This document shows, piece after piece, positions 57,310-64,000 of a stretch of DNA of 64,000 nt. How positions within the stretch are numbered: the stretch's first letter is position 1; each line of letters starts with the position of its first letter. The notes beneath the pieces were generated by a model that was not told the origin of the DNA, ran no database searches, and worked only from the letters and a program-made list of their open reading frames with translations. Origin of the DNA: Anaeramoeba ignava (lineage: Eukaryota > Metamonada > Anaeramoebidae); contig JAPDFW010000081.1 of NCBI GenBank assembly GCA_028826165.1, forward strand, positions 104,001 to 168,000. The letters run 5' to 3'. The position numbers were made by a program, and so were the translations under genes.

Positions 57310-60300
57310 ATTAATTTACTTACTTATTTTAATTATGATTGTTATTATAAATTGAACTATCCAAAATTATTCTCCTTTTTATTTAAAAAATTTTGATCAA
57401 TTTATTATATTTAAAAAATTAATAGATTTTAAATTAATATTTACTTATAAATTAATTCTAAAAATATAATTAATTAATATTTATAATTAAATACTTATAA
57501 TTAATATTTAATTTTATTTATATTTTATTATTAAATATTTTTAATTAAATTTATATTTAAAAATTAATAGATTTAAATTAATATTTACTTATAAATTAAC
57601 TATAAAATTATAATTAATTAATATTTATAATTAAATATTTGTAATTAATAATTAATTATATTTATATTTTATTATTAAATATTTTTAATTAAATTTTTAT
57701 TTAAAAAATTAATAGTTTTAAATTAATATTTACTTATAAACTAATTATAAAATTATAATTAATTAATATTTATAATTAAATACTTATAATTAATAATTGA
57801 TTTTATTTATATTTTATTATTAAATATTTTTAATTAAATTTATATTTAAAAAATTAATAGATTTAAATTAATATTTAATTATAAATTAATTCTAAAATTA
57901 TAATTTATTAATATTTATAATTAAATAATTATAATTAATAATTAATTTTATTTATAATTTATTATTAAATATTTTTAATTAAATTTATATTTAAAAAATC
58001 AATAGTTTTAAATTAATATTTAATTATAAATTAATTCTAAAAATATAATTAATTAATATTTATAATTAATACTTAATTCAAAAACTATTTAATTTTATTT
58101 ATATTTTATTATTAAATATTTTTAATTAAATTTTTATTTAAAAAAATTAATAGATTTAAATTAATATTTAATTATAAATTAATTATAAAATTATAATTAA
58201 TTAATATTTATAATTAAATATTTATAATTAATAATTAATTTTATTTATATTTTATTATTAAATATTTTTAATTTAATTTATATTTAAAAAATTAATAGTT
58301 TTAAATTAATATTTAATTATAAATTAATTCTAAAAATATAATTAATTAATATTTATAATTAAATATTTATAATTATTAATTAATTTTATTTATATTTTAT
58401 TATTAAATATTTTTAATTAAATTTATATTTAAAAAATTAATAGATTTAAATTAATATTTAATTATAAATTAATTCTAAAATTATAATTAATTAATATTTA
58501 TAATTAAATATTTATAATTAATAATTAATTTTATTTATATTTTTATTATTAAATATTTTTAATTAAATTTATATTTAAAAAATTAATAGATTTAAATTAA
58601 TATTTAATTATAAATTAATTCTAAAATTATAATTTATTAATATTTATAATTAAATATTTATAATTAATAATTAATTTTGTTTATATTTTATTATTAAATA
58701 TTTTTAATTAATTATATTTAAAAAAATTAATAGTTTTAAATTAATATTTAATTATAAATTAATTCTAAAATTATAATTTATTAATATTTATAATTAAATA
58801 TTTATAATTAATAATTAATTTTATTTATATTTTATTATTAAATATTTTTAATTTAATTTATATTTAAAAATTAATAGTTTTAAATTAATATTTACTTTAT
58901 AAATTAATTCTAAAATTATAATTAATTAATATTTATAATTAAATATTTATAATTAATAATTAATTTTATTTATATTTTATTATTAAATATTTTTAATTAA
59001 ATTTATATTTAAAAAATTAATAAATTTAAATTAATATTTAATTATAAATTAATTCTAAAATTATAATTTATTAATATTTATAATTAAATATTTATAATTA
59101 ATAATTGATTTTATTTATATTTTATTATTAAATATTTTTAATTAATATTATATTTAAAAAATTAATAGTTTTAAATTAATATTTAATTATAAATTAATTA
59201 TAAAATTATAATTTATTAATAATTATAATTAAATACTTATAATTAATAATTAATTTTATTTATATTTTATTATTAAATATTTTTAATTAAATTTATATTT
59301 AAAAAAATTAATAGATTTTAAATTAATATTTAATTATAAATTAATTCTAAAATTATAATTAATTAATATTTATAATTAAATATTTATAATTAATAATTAA
59401 TTTTATTTATATTTTATTATTAAATATTTTTAATTAAATTTTTATTTAAAAATTAATAGATTTAAATTAATATTTAATTATAAATTAATTCTAAAATTAT
59501 AATTTAATTAATATTTATAATTAAATATTTATAATTAATAATTAATTTTGTTTATATTTTATTATTAAATATTTTTAATTAAATTTATATTTAAAAATTA
59601 ATAGATTTAAATTAATATTTAATTATAAATTAATTCTAAAATTATAATTTACTAATATTTATAATTAAATAATTATAATTAATAATTAATTTTGTTTATA
59701 TTTTATTATTAAATATTTTTAATTAAATTTATATTTAAAAATTAATAGATTTAAATTAATATTTACTTATAAATTAATTCTAAAATTATACTTAATTAAT
59801 ATTTATAATTAAATATTTTTAATTAATAATTAATTTTATTTATATTTTATTATTAAATATTTTTAATTAAATTTATATTTAAAAAATTAATAGATTTAAA
59901 TTAATATTTACTTATAAATTAATTCTAAAAATATAATTAATAAATATTTATAATTAATACTTAATTCAAAACTATTTAATTTTATTTATATTTTATTATT
60001 AAATATTTTTAATTAAATTTATATTTAAAAAATTAATAGATTTAAATTAATATTTACTTATAAATTAATTCTAAAAATATAATTAATTAATATTTATAAT
60101 TAAATACTTATAATTATTATTTAATTTTATTTATATTTTATTTAATATTTTTAATTAAATTTATATTTAAAAATTAATAGATTTAAATTAATATTTAATT
60201 ATAAATTAATTCTAAAAATATAATTAATTAATATTTATAATTAAATACTTATAATTAATAATTGATTTTATTTATATTTTATTATTAAATATTTTAATTA

Positions 60301-62460
60301 AATTTATATTTAAAAAATTAATAAATTTAAATTAATATTTAATTATAAATTAATTCTAAAATTATAATTAATAAATATTTATGATTAAATACTTATAATT
60401 AATAATTGATTTTATTTATATTTTATTATTAAATATTTTTAATTAAATTTTATATTTAAAAAATTAATAGATTTAAATTAATATTTACTTATAAATTAAT
60501 TATAAAAATATAATTTATTAATATTTATAATTAAATACTTATAATTATTAATTAATTTTGTTTATATTTTATTATTAAATATTTTTAATTTAAATTTATA
60601 TCTAAAAAAATTAATAGATTTAAATTAATATTTAATTATAAATTAATTCTAAAATTATAATTTATAAATATTTATAATTAAATACTTATAATTAATAATT
60701 AATTTTATTTATATTTTATTATTAAATATTTTTAATTAAATTTTTATTTAAAAATTAATAGTTTTAAATTAATATTTAATTATAAATTAATTATAAAATT
60801 ATAATTTAATTAATATTTATAATTAAATATTTATAATTATTTAATTTTATTTATATTTTATTATTAAATATTTTTAATTAAATTTATATTTAAAAAAATT
60901 TATAATTTTAAATTAATATTTACTTATAAATTAATTCTAAAATTATAATTAATTAATATTTATAATTAAATATTTATAATTAATATTTAATTTTATTTAT
61001 ATTTTATTATTAAATATTTTTAATTAAATTTTTATTTAAAAATTAATAGATTTAAATTAATATTTAATTATAAATTAATTATAAAATTATAATTAATTAA
61101 TATTTATAATTAAATATTTATAATTATTATTTAATTTTATTTATATTTTATTATTAAATATTTTTAATTAAATTTATATTTAAAAATTTAATAGTTTTAA
61201 ATTAATATTTAATTATAAATTAATTCTAAAATTATAATTTATTAATATTTATAATTAAATATTTATAATTCAAACTATTTAATTTTATTTATATTTTATT
61301 ATTAAATATTTTTAATTAAATTTATATTTAAAAATTAATAGTTTTAAATTAATATTTACTTATAAATTAATTATAAAATTATAATTTATTAATATTTATA
61401 ATTAATACTTAATTCAAAACTATTTAATTTTGTTTATATTTTATTATTAAATATTTTTAATTAAATTTTTAATTTAAAAAATTAATAGTTTTAAATTAAT
61501 ATTTTACTTATAAATTAATTCTAAAATTATAATTAATTAATATTTATAATTAAATATTTATAATTAATATTTAATTTTATTTATATTTTATTATTAAATA
61601 TTTTTAATTAAATTTATATTTAAAAATTAATAGTTTTAAATTAATATTTACTTATAAATTAATTATAAAATTATAATTTAATTAATATTTATAATTAAAT
61701 ATTTATAATTAATAATTAATTTTATTTACATTTTATTATTAAATATTTTTAATTAAATTTATATTTAAAAAATTAATAATTTTAAATTAATATTTAATTA
61801 TAAATTAATTATAAAATTATAATTTATTAATATTTATAATTAAATATTTTTAATTAATAATTAATTTTGTTTATATTTTATTATTAAATATTTTTAATTA
61901 AATTTATATTTAAAAATTAATAGTTTTAAATTAATATTTACTTATAAATTAATTATAAAATATAATTTATTAATATTTATAATTAATTTTAATTCAAAAC
62001 TAATTTTAATTTTTTATATATTTTATTATTAAATATTTTTAATTAAATTTATATTTAAAAATTAATAGTTTTAAATTAATATTTACTTATAAATTAACTA
62101 TAAAATTATAATTTAATTAATATTTATAATTAAATATTTATAATTAATATTTAATTTTATTTATATTTTATTATTAAATATTTTTAATTTAAATTTATAT
62201 TTAAAAATTAATAAATTTAAATTAATATTTAATTATAAATTAATTCTAAAATTATAATTTATTAATATTTATAATTAAATATTTATAATTAATAATTAAT
62301 TTTATTTTATTTATAATTTTTATTTTTATTAAAATATTTTTTTTTAAATTAAATTATTCTAAAAAAAAATTATTAAATTTAAATTAATATTTTGTTTATA
62401 TATTTTATTATTAAATATTTTTAATTAAATTTATATTTAATTAAAAAATTAATATTTATA
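57310..62460. repeat. 5-kb satellite-like array of a ~145-bp unit, about 34 copies
   Basis: A unit containing TTAATAGATTTAAATTAATA, then TTATAAATTAATTCTAAAAT and TTTATATTTTATTATTAAAT recurs at 144-146 base intervals (for example the TATTTTATTATTAAAT phrase at about 57521, 57665, 57810 and 57953). It runs to about 62320 and then decays. It is almost wholly A and T, with rare G (AATAG, TTTTG) and C (ACTTA, TTCTA). Copies differ by substitutions such as AATAGATTT/AATAGTTTT and TTACTTAT/TTAATTAT. No ORF, flanked by genes on both sides. Confidence 0.9.
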
Positions 62461-62580
62461 ATTAAATTTTTATTTAATATTTATCATGGTTGTTTTAATT
62501 TTATTGAAAATTCATTTTAAAGTTTTATTTTATTTATTTTTTTTTAAAAAAAAAAAGTGTCAATTTTTTCTTATATGATC

Positions 62581-63560
62581 TTATTGATCATCTTTTGTAT
62601 TTTGCTCTTTTTCTTGTTTCACATTTTCTGTATTTGTTTTAGAATTATCATCTGGTGCATTTGGCGAATCTCCACTTGATTCAGAACGAAGATCCGAAGA
62701 AAATGAATCAGTCTTGTTTCTTTGCTTTTCAATTTCTGCTAAATCTTCTTTATATTTCTTTTTCAATTCTTTTGCTCTTTCTAAGTAAACCTTTTTGTTT
62801 CAAAAGAAAAAAAGAAAAAATAAATTTTTTTTTTGATTTAATAACAAATATCAACTCAAACCTGCTTTTCAGAATCAGGTAATTCTTTCCATTTTTTTCC
62901 AATTTTACTACTCAATTCCCAAGCCCTAATTTTGGGGAATTCACTTTTGATTTGAGGAGTAACTTCTTTCACCCACAAAAGATATCCAGTCATTGGTTTC
63001 TTTAATTTTTTTTTTAGATCAGGCTTTTTTTCTTCAGGTTTTTTCTTTCTTTTTTTAGCTCTTTTTTTTCTTCTTCTTGATCTAGCTGCTCGAGTCATTA
63101 TTATTCGCTCTTCTGAACTAGTTGTTGTTTCTTGTGAATTTTCTTTTTGAGCTTCTTTATACTCTTGCATTTTTTGATTATATTTTCTTTGTTCTTCTCT
63201 TGATCGTTCAAAGTAAATCTTTTTTTTGTTTAGTTTAGTTTTGTTTTTTAAAAAAAAGAGAAAAAAGATCAAAACAAAAAATTATTAAAATAAATGGCTG
63301 TTTTAAAACAACAACATTTTAAATTTAAGTTGTTCGGTTCAATATTTTAATTTGTAAAAGAATGTATTGGAAATTACTTTTTTGGATTCAGAATCTAAAG
63401 CTCTCCATTCCTCTCCTGTTAATTTGCCAAGTTTCCCAAGTGAAATATTTGGATTTTCCTTTGTAATCCGCTCTCGAACATCCTCAGCAAAAAGTATATA
63501 AGCATTTAATGGTCTTTTTGGTTCTTCTGGTTTTTTATTATCTGTGGATTGTGTGGACAT
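62581..63560 (-). CDS. HMGB-type chromatin protein with two HMG boxes
   Basis: Non-sequence-specific DNA-bending protein. Exons 63378-63560, 62862-63218 and 62581-62790 join in phase 0 for 249 aa. Box A: EPKRPLNAYILFAEDVRERI, GKLGKLTGEEWRALDSESKK|IYFERSREEQRKY. A very basic linker follows (RSRRRKKRAKKRKKK). Box B: LKKPMTGYLLWVKEVTPQIK, LSSKIGKKWKELPDSEKQ|VYLERAKELKKKY. The tail is acidic/polar (DDNSKTNTENVKQEKEQ). Each box is cut by an intron at the same place, right before the third helix. The splice sites are GTAATT/AAAAAG and GTTTGA/AAAAAG. Confidence 0.92.
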
Positions 63561-64000
63561 TTTGTAAATTAATAATGAGAATCAATCCAAACAAAAAATT
63601 AAAGTGAAAAAAAAAAACCAAAATAAAACAAAATCAAAACAAACCTAAAATAATTAAAAAAAACAAATGAAAAAAAAAAATAAGAAATCATAAAAGAAAA
63701 AAAAAAGAAATGATCTTTTTCTTTTTAATAAATTTAAATCCAGTTATTCCACATTTCTTTTTTCTGGAAAGGATCTCTTTTCTTTATCTAATACTCCCAA
63801 CCCCAAATCTACCTTCATACGTTAAAATATTGAAAAATAAAAAAAAATTTTTTTTTTATTAAATAAATTAAAAAAAATAAATTAAAAAAAAATTAATTAA
63901 AAAAAATAAATTATTTACCCCTTTTTAAGCAAAAAAACAAAAACAACAAAAAAACAAAAACAAACATAAATTTTATTTCTTCTTTTACTTATTCTTTTTC
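63561..64000. other. Upstream flank of the HMGB gene with one unassigned non-repetitive island
   Basis: Mostly A/T runs. At 63735-63830 there is a roughly 95-base island with ordinary complexity and more C (TTATTCCACATTTC, TACTCCCAACCCC). On the minus strand it can be read as a short C-terminal peptide (TYEGRFGVGSIR then TAA). No tRNA or known RNA fold was recognised. It could be the last exon of a gene beyond 64000 or a small RNA. Confidence 0.4.

Overview
The window is nuclear DNA from an AT-rich, intron-bearing, free-living protist. The genes are eukaryotic: exportin-T, bystin, RFC3, DENR, eIF4E, SGF29, misato, muskelin and major vault protein. They are split by spliceosomal introns, mostly GTAAAT/GTAATT...AG. 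TAA, TAG and TGA all end genes, so the standard code is used, except for one in-frame TGA that looks like selenocysteine. The AT-only intergenic DNA, Asn-rich protein tracts, a BTB-BACK-TLDc protein, a vault protein and an acetate:succinate-type CoA-transferase with a basic N-terminal leader would suit an amoeboid or amoeboflagellate lineage with a hydrogenosome-like organelle (Anaeramoeba-like). That assignment is inference, not shown.

Layout. 1-2129 (-): 5' part of exportin-T. 2201-2610: 159-bp tandem array. 2702-4886 (+): MCMDC2-like degenerate MCM protein. 4932-8614 (+): large HEAT-repeat protein. 9446-10846 (-): NDRG-family protein with an Asn-rich tail. 10927-14625 (+): bystin. 15056-16165 (+): Asn-rich protein. 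16467-18458 (-): PAS/coiled-coil protein. 18800-20345: ~157-bp tandem array. 20560-23800 (+): major vault protein. 24239-26545 (-): eIF4E family. 26725-28441 (+): muskelin without its discoidin domain. 28570-30593 (-): misato. 30694-33304 (+): SGF29. 33477-35383 (+): ABHD17-like hydrolase. 35559-39126 (-): CoA-transferase. 39335-39568 (+): selenoprotein W with a foldable SECIS at 39666-39740. 39836-41280 (+): BTB-BACK-TLDc. 41309-43630 (-): RFC3. 43760-45118 (+): TOM1/GPR137-like membrane protein. 45414-47073 (+): nucleoside-kinase-like P-loop protein. 47331-48138 (+): DENR. 48570-56275 (-): giant type I membrane protein. 57310-62460: ~145-bp tandem array of about 34 copies. 62581-63560 (-): two-box HMGB protein.

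The genes are mostly unrelated housekeeping functions: tRNA export, ribosome maturation, translation, replication clamp loading, chromatin, CTLH-type ubiquitination and organellar energy metabolism. No operon-like logic is visible. The striking features are the selenoprotein; long introns that each carry their own AT-only simple repeat; three tandem arrays with nucleosome-like period; in-frame expansion of hexamer repeats into Asn-rich tails; and single-base frame breaks in three genes (exportin-T, BTB-TLDc, and three in the giant membrane protein), plus possible one-base discrepancies at a PAS splice junction and a CoA-transferase splice donor. Exon joins below were derived by reading GT/AG sites against conserved family motifs recalled from general knowledge. 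No alignment or search was run.
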